From NCBI RefSeq assembly GCF_020536995.1, contig NC_068364.1, positions 48,446,374-48,510,373 of the forward strand: 64,000 nt of DNA. Reading direction: 5' to 3'. Made by a program: the position numbers and the translations under genes. The notes under the pieces were generated by a model. That model made no database searches and was not told the DNA's origin. It saw nothing but the letters and a program-made list of their open reading frames with translations. Shown here one piece after another: positions 1-11,130 of the stretch. Origin of the DNA: Dreissena polymorpha (lineage: Eukaryota; Mollusca; Bivalvia; Myida; Dreissenidae). Positions within the stretch are counted from its first letter, which is position 1. The number at the start of each line of letters is the position of its first letter.

Positions 1-620
1 TATTCTAAGCCAAGGTCACTGTTCAACTCTCTGGCATTTACAATAATAGTTCTAACTTGTAAATCATAATGGGTTATAGTCAAACCTGCATTTATCAACA
101 CAGAGCGGACAAGGGTGATATTATTATTTCTTCTTAGTTCGACTGGTCACAAATAGATATACATAATTCACTATACGCCTCCGGTTTACCAGGTGGGAGA
201 ATTTATCGAATAACTGGCACATAATTAAAATGTGTACACACAAAAGCATTAAAATAAACTTACTGAATCTGTGTCCTGAGAATACAACAACATTCTTTTA
301 GATGGCTGTCTCACGCGTTTATCTCTCCCTCTGTTTTGGCCTAAATAAAAAAACATAAAAAAATACACTGACGTATTTGTACTACTGTGGAAGAATCCAC
401 TGGCTTCTATTAGCAAAATTTAAAAGTTAATGAAAAACGTAGCAAAATAAACCGTCTAATTTGTAAACCAGCGACATTTAGCGTCGAATTGCAAGGTAAA
501 GACCAACAATCCGCTAACATTTTACGGCAGATAAACTCATCTTGTTGAATTAAATAAAATAATCGGAATCTTAATATATTATATTCTATTAAATCAAAAA
601 ACCATATTTTCTTACTGGTT
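1..620. other. Gene-free flank outside the giant TIR element
   Basis: AT-rich sequence with no long open frame on either strand and no splice-bounded exon that I can support. It is the left flank of the 630-18079 element. Confidence 0.5.
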
Positions 621-629
621 CGCTCATTG
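621..629. repeat. Left 9-bp target-site duplication
   Basis: CGCTCATTG directly abuts the left tip of the giant element. The identical 9 bases follow the right tip. Confidence 0.55.
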
Positions 630-1305
630 AGATATAGAATACTTTTATTTATTTCGTAGATTTATTAATATATTTACATATGCAACTTGCACTTTTTACG
701 CCGGATGTTGTGATCCCTTTGCACATGCGCACTTGCATATTTTACGGGTCTTTCATATTTTACGCCACACCGGGATAATCACCGTCCCTAATGCGCATGT
801 GCGAAAGGTCGAAATGCACTGAATTGTTGATGGCTACATCGAACTAAATTTGTATTAATATAATCTGAATTGAAAATACTGATTTAAAATAAATATTTAT
901 GCATCTCAACCTGCGTTATATTGCTGTTTGTATGGCATTTCAATTTTACACACAAGATAATATTACATAACGATGTTTATTCTTATTTAATTGTTTTAAG
1001 ATACCTATATATATATGTATATATAAACCAAACTTTAATAGTAGTTTGCGACCGGTACTGCATCCTTTTGTCCTCTGTTACCATTGCACGCTTTGCCTTC
1101 AAGTTACCTCACCCGGTAAGATTTACATAAACACACATAGTAAAACGCGAAAATAACACTAAATGAAACAAATCATGTTATTAAGTTCACAGCTTGTAAA
1201 TCACATTTATTTTAATTTAAATATATATTAGATCCAAACAATTTATACTCTAGGCTAGCTGCGTGCCTTAAAATGTTGCTGTTGTTCACATAAGCGTGGT
1301 TTGTA
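630..1305 (+). repeat. Left terminal inverted repeat, unique part
   Basis: Reverse-complement homologous to 17560-18079. Shared landmarks are the tip, a block at about 770-910 (atcaccgtccctaatgcgca ... gatggctacatcgaactaaa), a central block, and the stretch around 1262-1306 leading into the satellite. The left copy carries roughly 100 bp near 655-770 that the right copy lacks. Confidence 0.7.
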
Positions 1306-4300
1306 TTGTTATCATCGGGGTGTATAGTCGATGCCCCGTGGTTTTTATTGTTATCACCGGGATGTATAATCGATGCCCCGTGGTTTTTATTGTTATCACC
1401 GGGGTGTATAATTGATGCCCCGTGGTTTTTATTGTTATCACCGGGTTGTTTTATCGATGCCCCGTGGTTTGTATTCTCATCACCGGGGTGTATAGTCGAT
1501 GCCCCGTGGTTTGTATTGTTATCACCGGGCCGTATAATCGAAGCCCCGTGGTTTGTTTTGTTATCACCTGGGTGTATAGTCGATGCCCCGTGGTTTTTAT
1601 TGTTATCACCGGGGTGTTTAATCGATGTCCCGTGGTGTGTATTGTTATCACTGTGGTGTATAATCGATGTCCATTGGTGTGTATTGTTATCACCTAGCCA
1701 TATAATCAATGTCCCGTGGTTTGTATTGCTATCACCGGGCCGTATAATCGAAGTCCCCTGGTTTGTTTTGTTATCACCTGGCCATATAATCGATGCCCCG
1801 TGGTTTGTATCGTTATCACCGGGACGAATAATCGATGCCCCATGGTTTTTATTGTTATCACCGGGATGTATAAACTATGCCCCGTGGTTTTTATTGTTAT
1901 CATTATGTCGTATAATCGATGCTCCGCGGTTTGTATTGATATCAGCGGGCCTTATAATCGATGACCCGTAGTTTGTATTGTTATCACCGGGCCGTAAAAT
2001 CGACGCCCTGTGGTTTGTTTTATTATCACCGGGTTGTATAATCGATGCCCCGTGGTTTGTATTGTTATCACCGGGCAGTATACTCGATGCCCCGTGGTTT
2101 GTATTGTTATCACCGGGCCGTATAATCGATGCCCCGAGGTTTTTATTGTTATCACCGGGATGTATAAACGATGCCCTGTAGTTTGTATTGTTATCAACAG
2201 GTTGTGTTATCGATGCCCCGTGGTTTGTATTGTTGTCATCCGGGTGTATAATTGATGCCCCGTGATTTGTATTGTTATCACCGGGCCGTATAATCGATGC
2301 CCCGTGATTTGTATTGTTATCACCGGGGTGTAAAATTGATGTTCCTTGGTATGTTTTGTTATCACCGAGATGTAAAATTTATGCCCCACAAAGTATAGTG
2401 GTATCACCGCAATGTCCCGTAGCGTGTTGTGTTATCACCGGTGTGTATAATTGATGCCCAATGACGTTTAGTGTTATAACCCGGGTGTATAATTGATGTC
2501 TCGTGATTCGTATTGTTATCACTTTGGTGTATAATTGATTTCTTATGGTGTGTATTGTTATCACGGGCTGTATAAGTGATGTCCCGTGGCGTGTAGGGTG
2601 TTAAATCGATGGCCCATGGTGTGTTTTATTATCACTGGGTTTATAAATGATGACCATGGTGTGTAGTGTTATCACCGTGGTGTATATTTGATGTCTTGTT
2701 GTGTGTATTGTTATCACGGTGATGTATTACTGATATCACGTGGCGTGTATTGTTTTCACCGGAGTGTATAATTGATGTCCCGTGGTCTGATTTGTTATCA
2801 CCGGGGTTTATAATTGTTGTCCCATGGTTTGTTTTGTTATCACCGGAGTGTATAATTGATGTCCTGAGGTGTGCAGTGTTATCACCGGGGTTTATATTTG
2901 ATGTCCCATTGTGTGTATTGTTATTACCGGCGTGTATGAATGATGTCCCGTGGGGTGTGTTGTTATCACAGAGGTGTATATGATTACCGTGGCGTGTAGT
3001 GTTAACACCGGGGTGTATAATCGATGTCTCATTGTGTGTATTGTTATCACCAGAGTGTATAATTGATGTCGTAAGGTGTGTAGTGTTATCACCGGGGTGT
3101 ATATTTGATGTCGCATTGTGTGTATTATTATCACCGTCGTGTATAATTGATATCCCGAGGCGTGTGTTGTTATCACTGGGATGTATATTTGATTACCGTG
3201 GCGTGTAGTGTTATCACGGGGGTGTATAATCGATGTCCCATGGTTTGTATTGTTATCATCTGGGTGTATAATTGATGTCCCATGCTGTGTATTGTTATCA
3301 CCGTTGTGTGTTTTGTTATCCCTGGCGTGAATAATTGATGTCCTGTTTCGTTAGTTGTTATCACAGGGGTGTATATTTGATGTCCCGTGGTGTGTATTGT
3401 TATCACCAGGATGTTTAATTGATTTTCCGTGATGTGTATTGATATCATCGGGGTGTATAATTGATGTCCCGTGGCGTGTGTTGTTACCACCAGGTTGTAT
3501 AATCGATGTACCGTGATGTGCATTGTTATCACCGGGGTGTATGATCGATGTCCCGTGGTGTGTATTGTTATCACTGGGGTATATAATCGATGTCCAGTGG
3601 TGTGTTTTGTTATCACGGGGGTGTATAATCGATGTCCCGTGGTGTGTTTTGTTATCACCGAGGTATATAATCGATGTCCCATGGTGTGTATTGTTTTCAC
3701 CCTGGTGTATAATCGATGTCCCGTGGTGTGTATTGTTATCACCGTGGTGTATAATCGATGTCCAGTGGTGTGTATTGTTATCACCGTGATGTATATTCGA
3801 TGTCCTGTGGTGTGTATTGTTATCACCGTGGTGTATAATCGATGTCCTGTGGTGTGTATTGTTATCACCGGGGTGTATAATCGATGCCCCGTGGTGTGTA
3901 TTGTTATCACCGTGGTGTATAATCGCTGTCCTGTGGTGTGTATTGTTATCACCGGGGTGTATAATCGATACCATGTGGTGTGTATTGTTATCAACGTGGT
4001 GTATAATCGATGTCCCGTGGTGTGTATTGTTATCACCGTGGTGTATAATCGATGTCCCGTGGTGTATATTGTTATCACCTTGGTGTATAATCGATGTCCA
4101 GTGGTGTGTATTGTTATCACCGTGATGTATAATCGATGTCCCGTGGTGTGTATAGTTATCAACGGGGTGTATAATCGATGTCCCATGGTGTGTATTGTTT
4201 TCACCGTGGTGTATAATCGATGTCCCGTGGTGTGTATTGTTATCACCGTGGTGTATAATCGATGTCCATTGGTGTGTATTGTTATCACCGTGATGTATAA

Positions 4301-4460
4301 TCGATGTCCTGTGGTGTGTATTGTTATCACCGGGGTGTATAATCGATGTCCCGTGGTGTGTATTGTTATCACCGTGGTGTATAATCGATGTCCCGTGGTG
4401 TGTTTTGTTATCACCGGGGTGTATAATCGATGTCACGTGGTATGTAGTGTTATCACCGGT
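1306..4460 (+). repeat. 42-bp satellite array, left arm (about 75 units)
   Basis: Tandem unit of 42 bp built on ggtgtataatcgatgtcccg plus tggtgtgtattgttatcacc. Units are diverged in the first half and more uniform from about 3500 to 4440, where they look recently homogenised. Because 42 is a multiple of three, open frames hundreds of codons long appear on both strands (for example a 14-residue VITIHTTGHRLYTP repeat on minus). I regard these as by-products of unit length. The same satellite occurs in opposite orientation at 16210-17560. Confidence 0.9.
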
Positions 4461-5237
4461 ATTAATAAATACAAATACAAAATAATTAGCCTTTTTAAAT
4501 ATTGTCCAAATTAAATAGCATGCACACATTCCTTAATATTCCACAACAAATCTTTATAATTATTGTTCATGTTTTGTAGAGAACTGGACATGTCTTGCGA
4601 CAAATCGTGGAAGATGATTGAAAGACGGGTATTGTTGTTTTAATTATTTGAAACATACACAAAATATAAATACATCTATACAAACTAAGTTACGCTCAGA
4701 TATTATCTGAACTAGTGATGTAATTATAGTTAGGGGTACGTTTAAGTATATTTACCGTACCCGGTGTACCTGTAAGTATACATAAGAGTACCCGGGTACA
4801 TGTAAGTAGTACCCAAGCCGACAATGACCAAACTAGCGTAACTGTATATTGCTTCTGAATTAAAGACATGACCTGAATGACAATTAATACAGTCTAAAAA
4901 TGGAATTAAATTAAATCAATGTAAACAAACTAATAACATGTGTTATTTATTACTGCTTTTCAGTTAAATGTTATTTAAAGTGAACTGTTTTATTAGGTTT
5001 TGTTTTTGTGCACTAGCAAAGCATGGTGCCATAGAAGGTTTAAGTGCTGTTTAAAAGAAATGATCTGAAAAAACACATGTGACTTATTGTGCTTTGGAAA
5101 CAATTTTCCTTTGAAGGTTATGTAGATTTCTAATCTCATCTCGGCATGACCTTTTTGTTCAAAACTGATGTGAAATACATGTTGTATTGCCATGTCAATG
5201 ATGATTATAATTTTTGTTGATTTTTCGGTATTTGAAG
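4461..5237. other. Sequence between satellite and first KMT5B-like exon
   Basis: AT-rich, no supported exon. A stretch at 4728-4815 repeats 'gtaccc/taagta' motifs imperfectly. The KMT5B exons expected upstream (N-terminal helical region before the SET domain) were not found here. Confidence 0.4.
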
Positions 5238-8200
5238 ATGTTTGATACACGATCAGGATTTGAGATACAGACTTGTAGCCGCTACGCTATGGAAGGGAAC
5301 CTGGGTGGGAAGATATGTGCAACCAAGGATTGGTAAGTGGCTTGGGTCTGGAGCATTATGTGATTTAGTTTGATATAAAGCTTCTCTTTGGAACATTCTT
5401 TTTTTTCCCCGTTATTTATTATATTTTGCCAGGATTGTTCACCTCTCTATAAAAAAATATCTCCTAAAAAGTGCTACAAAACATAATTGCTCAACAGGGG
5501 TCTGAATTTCCACTCACCGCTACATGGGTAACTTGAATTTTGCTGAGAAACTTGCCAGATCCTGCTTTCCAATTTTCAGAATAATTCTCACTTTGATTTG
5601 GTAGCAGGTGTTTGGTACTAACATGATAGGACCATGATGCTGCTGGGTACTTTCGAGGGTTGTAGTTTGTTAATAAGCTTTCTTTTTGAAAGAAATAATT
5701 TAATGAAAACTTTATAAAATTTGGAACAAAATGAACAATTTTTCTTGCAGGCTGAAGCATGACAAGATTGAAATGCTTATTGGATGTATAGCAGAGTTGA
5801 CAGAACAGGAAAAGGATGAACTATTGACCCCAAACGTAAATGACTTCAGTGTCATGTTTTCATGCCGTAAAAACTGCGCCCAGTTATGGCTAGGTCCTGC
5901 ATCGTTTATAAATCATGACTGCAGGGCAAATTGCAAGGTGAGCGTAAGTTGAATCAGAGTGTCTTAGATTTAAATTTAGACAAAACAGTTAACATAAAAG
6001 TTCTTTTCTCCTATTTCAGTGCAATCTACTGTGATTCCTTGTAAATACAGAAACTGTACATATAATACAAAGGTTTCTTATTTAAGACAGAATAACTATA
6101 AGTTAACTATATGTTACATCTGCCTCCCTACTTCTTATGTCAAGGACAAAGGGATAATTTGGCTTTTTTAACAGCTTGTTCAGACTGTTACCTCATTAAT
6201 GGTACAGTTATAAAGTTAGTTAGCATAAATGTTGACCGTGTGGAGACGGCTTGTTATTTGTAACTACTATCTCCCTAGCTCAAAGATCAAGGTCATGATA
6301 AGAGGTCAAAGTTAAGGTAAAAATTGTAACTTATAAGTGACATGTCTGTTCCTTTATCATTTATCCTAAAATTTTAGAAATAATTTACAAAAGATTTTCA
6401 CCATGTAGATAATGCATGTCTTCTCTTCTGCAATGGTCAAGGACACACTTAAGTTCAAATGTAAACTAAGTTCATGGAACAGATTGTTAAGCTTGTTAAG
6501 TAATTAAAATATTATTAACAATTTTCTCATCTTAATGCAGATTATATCAATTAAAGTAAAATGCTGCCTGTGTTTTTCAGTTTGTGTCTACAGGCAGGGA
6601 CACGGCCTGTGTTAAAGTCCTGCGTGATATCAAAGCAGGGGAAGAGATCACATGCTTCTGTGGGGAAGACTTTTTTGGGGACAGCAACAGTTTGTGCGAA
6701 TGTGAAACATGTGAAAGGTATTATTGGGCACAACTTACTTGTATTTTTTGTCATAATCCTCAAAAGACAGACTTATTCACAACACAAAATAAGGTGGACT
6801 TTCATCATCAATTCAAAATACCCTCTACTGGCTGCATTTTACATTTATGTGTATAACAAACAATAGTTTGAGAAACAAAAATGACATTTGGATGTGAAAA
6901 AGATTATATTATGCCACTAGTGCACAATTAGGTAAGAGACATTTACTTAATATTTTAAGTTTGTTATACTACTGATCAAGATTACTTGGAATAGGTTCTG
7001 GTATATCAGGTCATTGGACTATGACAATTTTTCGAATTCCATATTGGAAATATTGTGCTTGTCTGCAATTTTTTTGAAAATTCTTTGATCTTGGCTGCTT
7101 ATTCGAACTCTTTGAGCTTACCTTAGCACATAATGGTCATAGTAAATTATTGTGATCACCCTGTTTCTTGCATCTGTTGTAGTGCGTTGTGTGATGTCAA
7201 CTTGAAGCCTGCAATAGAGGCAACATTTTTCAGCTTAATGAAACTTGCTCAGAATATATATGTTGACAATATCTAGCCCAAGTTTGAATCAGAGTCACTT
7301 GCATTCAAAAACTAGGCCACCAAATCAAATCTTATTAAAAATGAAGTTGTAATGTCAGTTGATTGTACTTTACTTACTGTTTCATCACTTTCTTATCTTG
7401 CTCAAGAAATTCATATCCTTGTTACCAATAAACCCTGATTACTATTGAGGCGTCGTGTTGGCTACTTCGGGCGTGCAGATCCCCGCAGTCCAGAGATAGA
7501 GAAGGGCTACAGGCTGCGTGACACGGATGATCGACTACATCGCATGAAGAGTCAGGCTCAGGTCCATCGCTCGTCATGTGTCGGGGTGAACAAGACCATG
7601 AATGGAAACGGTAAGTCCAGGTTTGTGATGTAGTCAGTGCCTATGGTGTCCTGTGTTACTTGTGTTGCCACTAATTTTCTTACTGCTTTGGCTTGGACCA
7701 TGTTTTACTTAAACTTACGCTTTTCATAGTCTGCAGGTTCTTGATTTAAATTTGGAATTTGTGCGCAAAAACTTCCCAATCCCCAAATTGCATTTTTCCT
7801 AACATGGCCAGAGAAATATTATTGTAATTCAATAATCATTAGACACTTATTGCAAAAAAAATCAACTTTGGAATTATTTAAGTGGGATTTGGTTAACCAT
7901 ATTGCTTTGGGAATGGGTCTGTTTAAAGGATTTGTACATATATAGGAAAAGGCCTTCTACATGTTAGGTCATATTTCATAATTAGATAGATGAGGAAGAG
8001 CAAACTGGAGATAGCATTAAAAAGTTTGTTAATCTCATATATATAACCCCATGGATACCTTTAAAGCCAAGGTCATATGTTGAAATAAAAAGGTAAAAAT
8101 ACTGCATGTAGTATCAAGCTCTTGTACCAAAGCAGGTATTTACCACATTAATTAGACATTGTTTTAGGCAAACAGAAAAGTGACCACCTAAATCAGTTTG

Positions 8201-9317
8201 ATCAGATGCAAATTGAAGAAGAATGTAACGTTTTTTAAACCTTAAAAGGATGTATAGATGTACCAATCAATTTAATCTTAAAATTTGCCATGTTTGAGAT
8301 AGAACATACTCATATAACTCAATTTGTAAGACATAAGAAGTCTTCAGTTTTAAAACATTTTATAATGAAGTGATGTATATTTCAAATATGAAGGCTCCTT
8401 TTTCATCCAGATTGAGGTACTTGTGAAGATTATCTGTTTTGTTTCACTTCAGAGATGTGATTCATTATCAAAGCAATGAACTTTTACATATAGTTTCATA
8501 TGAATCACAGTCTGGAAAAACAACGACCTAATGCATGTGGTTAAAGCTTTAATCAGGGCTAATTAGGCAGGACCCGACCTAATGCATGTGGTTAAAGCGT
8601 TAATCAGGGCTAATTAGGCAGGACCCGACCTAATGCATGTGGTTAAAGCGTTAATCATGGCTAATTAGGCAGGACCCGACCTAATGCATGTGGTTAAAGC
8701 GTTAATCAGGGCTAATTAGGCAGGACCCGACCTAATGCATGTGGTTAAAGCGTTAATCAGGGCTAATTAGGCAGGACCCGACCTAATGCATGTGGTTAAA
8801 GCGTTAATCAGGGCTAATTAGGCAGGACCCGACCTAATGCATGTGGTTAAAGCGTTAATCAGGGCTAATTAGGCAGGACCCGACCTAATGCATGTGGTTA
8901 AAGCGTTAATCAGGGCTAATTAGGCAGGACCCGACCTAATGCATGTGGTTAAAGCGTTAATCAGGGCTAATTAGGCAGGACACACTGCAAACATCGGTTA
9001 GCTGGAAAGACATCCCAGACTAGCTTGTGCACACTGCACTAGCTGATCTAGGATACTGTTACACACATGCATTAAGCCCTGTTTTCCCAGAATGAGGCTC
9101 AGTGATAAATGTGCTGCAGTTGTTCAAAAATCACTCCTCTGTATGAGTTTACTGTTTATATTGCTACTTTTCAGTTAGAAACTGTTGTATTCCATGTTTG
9201 TTTTTAACATCATTATATTGCTTTTTTCTGATTAAATCAGGTACTTTTGTAATGTCTTAAAGTAAGGTTTACCAAGGACCTAAAATAGGAATATTTACAC
9301 ATTTAACACATTACATC

Positions 9318-9375
<58 letters not shown>

Positions 9376-10470
9376 CAAATTACAGTCAAAGGGTATAAGT
9401 ACATAATACTTAACATTCATAATAATTGTATACTTGTTTATTGTATTGGCAGTTAAAATGTAAGCATCTTTTCTACAACTTAAGCCTTAGTCTGGCAAGA
9501 CTGGGCTTTGTGCATGTGCCTAAAGTGTCGTCCCAGATTAGCCTGTGCAGTCTGCACAAGGTCTCTTTAAATGAAAATCCATTAATCTGTAACGACACTT
9601 TATGAGTCGCCTTCTGAGAAAACTGGGCATAATGCATGTGCTTAAAGTGTTGTCCCAGATTAGCCTGTGCAGTCTGCACAAGGTCTCTTTAAATCAAAAT
9701 CCACTAATCTGTAACGACACTTTATGAGTCGCCTTCTGAGAAAACTGGGCTAAATGCATGTGCTTAAAGTGTTGTCCCAGACTAGCCTGTGCAATCCGCA
9801 CAGGCTAATCAGGGATGACACTTTCCTCCTAAATTGCATTTTTGCTAAGAAGAGGCTTCATTTAAACGAAAAAATGTCATAGAAGCGGGAAAGTGTCCTC
9901 CCTGATTTGCCTGTGCGGATTACACAGGCTAATCTGGGACGACACTACGCACATGCATTATGCACAGTTTTTTCAGAATATGGCCCATATTATAATAATC
10001 CAAGTTATCATAGAACAAGGCTCATTTGATACCCTTGTTTTGAGACCAACTTAAATTTTTCAGAAAACTGGGATATTCGAGATGGAAATTTAAAGAAGCA
10101 GGCACACCTTCTGTCTAAAGCTAAACTCAAGCGGAGAGGCATCACTCGCTATGATGCTAAGATTATCTTGGCTCATGGACATTCTCTACCAGAACCCAAA
10201 GTGGACCTTGGTGAACAAATACCCACATGTGTTGATAAAAATGCCCCGGTGAAAGTTTCTGAACTACGTCTGTCGCCAACATATTTATGTCGACCGAATG
10301 CCTGTTTTGACAGCCAGGGACACGTTTGTGTATGTCCTCTATTTATTTCAGTATGTCAAACAGTTCTACAACAAGTTTTTTACTATGTTGAAACACTGAT
10401 GACTTTCGAAAATCAATGGTCAGTTCTAAACAAGGTAGACCGAGAAACGAAGCAAAACATGTTGCAATAG
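5238..10470 (+). CDS. KMT5B: SUV4-20/KMT5B-type histone H4K20 methyltransferase, N-terminally incomplete
   Basis: The family di- and trimethylates histone H4 Lys20 in the nucleus. Exons: 5238-5332, 5751-5937, 6581-6717, 7450-7610, 10064-10470 (last end uncertain). All junctions are GT-AG and the phases agree. The reading gives a pre-SET segment ([11 protein letters not shown] ... ATKDW), then [54 protein letters not shown], the post-SET zinc cluster CECETCER, the [14 protein letters not shown] block, and the late family motif [12 protein letters not shown]. Order and content match vertebrate SUV420H1/H2 as I remember them. Odd points: exons before the SET region are not seen in the window, the C-terminal part after ITRYDA is short, and the conserved Tyr of the family's C(Y/F)YG motif is Cys here. 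It lies wholly inside the giant TIR element, so it may be a captured gene fragment rather than the native locus. Confidence 0.85.
5333..5750 (+). other. KMT5B-like intron
   Basis: Runs from donor GTAAGT at 5333 to acceptor TTGCAG ending at 5750. No other feature seen. Confidence 0.7.
5938..6580 (+). other. KMT5B-like intron
   Basis: Runs from donor GTGAGC at 5938 to acceptor TTTCAG ending at 6580. Contains degenerate 'caaggtca' type bivalve repeat sequence around 6120-6460 and no coding sequence. Confidence 0.65.
6718..7449 (+). other. KMT5B-like intron
   Basis: Runs from donor GTATTA at 6718 to acceptor ATTGAG ending at 7449. The acceptor has a weak pyrimidine tract but the joined frame ([11 protein letters not shown]) fits the family. 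No other feature seen. Confidence 0.6.
8524..8985. repeat. 51-bp tandem repeat (about 9 units)
   Basis: Unit starts cgacctaatgcatgtggtta and continues through aagcgttaatcagggctaat to taggcaggacc. Units are nearly identical and contain the palindrome-like core taatcagggctaatta. The array runs into a diverged CTGTGCAGTC-type MITE (about 8985-9110), whose 'aatgcatgtg-ttaaag' and 'ggctaat' motifs resemble the unit, so the array probably arose from part of that MITE. Confidence 0.9.
9319..9370. repeat. (AT)n microsatellite
   Basis: About 25 uninterrupted TA dinucleotides. Confidence 0.95.
9470..9985. mobile_element. Cluster of CTGTGCAGTC-type foldback MITEs
   Basis: Three successive modules share 'gtgtcgtcccagattagcct' followed by gtgcagtctgcaca. 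The first two (about 9490-9615 and 9616-9745) are nearly identical tandem copies. The third (9746-9985) is a full palindromic element: its left arm tgtcccagactagcctgtgc and right arm gcctgtgcggattacacagg fold back on each other. It ends in acatgcattatgcacag, inverted to the start. I recognise this as a high-copy bivalve MITE type. It is non-coding. Confidence 0.8.
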
Positions 10471-10720
10471 GCAAACTGTTGTATAAGTTTCACCTCTCTA
10501 GCCGCAATACTTTGTTGTGATAAACGCGACACAAAATATGAGAGGTCAGAGAGAAAAGACAAAGTATATGACCCGGCTAAAGTCTTGTTTTGTGTTTTGG
10601 TCCACCTTACTCCTAAAGTATCATAGATATTGCTTTCATACTTGGAACATTCGCAATCTATCATCAGGGGACAGTAAAGGACAAAATGCATAACTCTGGT
10701 TGTCATTTTTACAGAATTAT

Positions 10721-11130
10721 GGCCCTTTTTTGACTTAGTAACTTTGAATATATGGTTACATTTTGTGCTTAGATCCACTTTACTTCAAAAGTATCAAGGC
10801 TATTGCTTTTAAACTTTAAATACTTTCATGCTATCATGAGGGTACTGTACCTGGCAAGTTGAATTTTACCTTGACCTTTGAATGATCTTGACTTTCAAGG
10901 TCAAATTATTAAATTTTGCCCTTATGGCCCTTTTTTGACTTAGTAACTTTGAATATATGGTTACATTTTGTGCTTAGATCCACTTTACTTCAAAAGTATC
11001 AAGGCTATTGCTTTAAAACTTTAAATACTTTCATGCTATCATGAGGGTACTGTACCTGGCAAGTTGAATTTTACCTTGACCTTTGAATGACCTTGACTTT
11101 CAAGGTCAAATTATTAAATTTTGCTAAAAT
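10721..11130. repeat. 205-bp tandem duplication of a bivalve interspersed repeat
   Basis: The block starting ggcccttttttgacttagta at 10721 recurs almost unchanged at 10926. Both copies carry 'ttgaccttgactttcaaggtca'-like sequence, found in several other bivalve-type repeats in this window. Confidence 0.85.

Larger units (their letters stand above)
7611..10063 (+). other. Last KMT5B-like intron, repeat-filled
   Basis: Runs from donor GTAAGT at 7611 to acceptor TTTCAG ending at 10063. Besides AT-rich unique DNA it contains the 51-bp tandem repeat, an (AT)n run and a cluster of foldback MITEs listed separately. Confidence 0.7.

Noticed and set aside
1212-4529. Long repeat proteins on both strands (up to about 400 codons)
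   Set aside because: They follow from a 42-bp unit without stops in several frames. No start context, splice structure or non-repetitive domain.
4577-4630. Possible extra KMT5B exon (reads ELDMSCDKSWKMIERR between TTGTAG and GTATTG)
   Set aside because: Open in one frame with plausible splice signals, but it does not resemble any part of the family that I know.
8524-8985. CRISPR-like array
   Set aside because: Repeats are directly adjacent with no unique spacers, and the genome is animal.
10413-10778. Minus-strand 121-codon open frame
   Set aside because: Overlaps the last KMT5B-like exon and a repeat. No motif or splice support.
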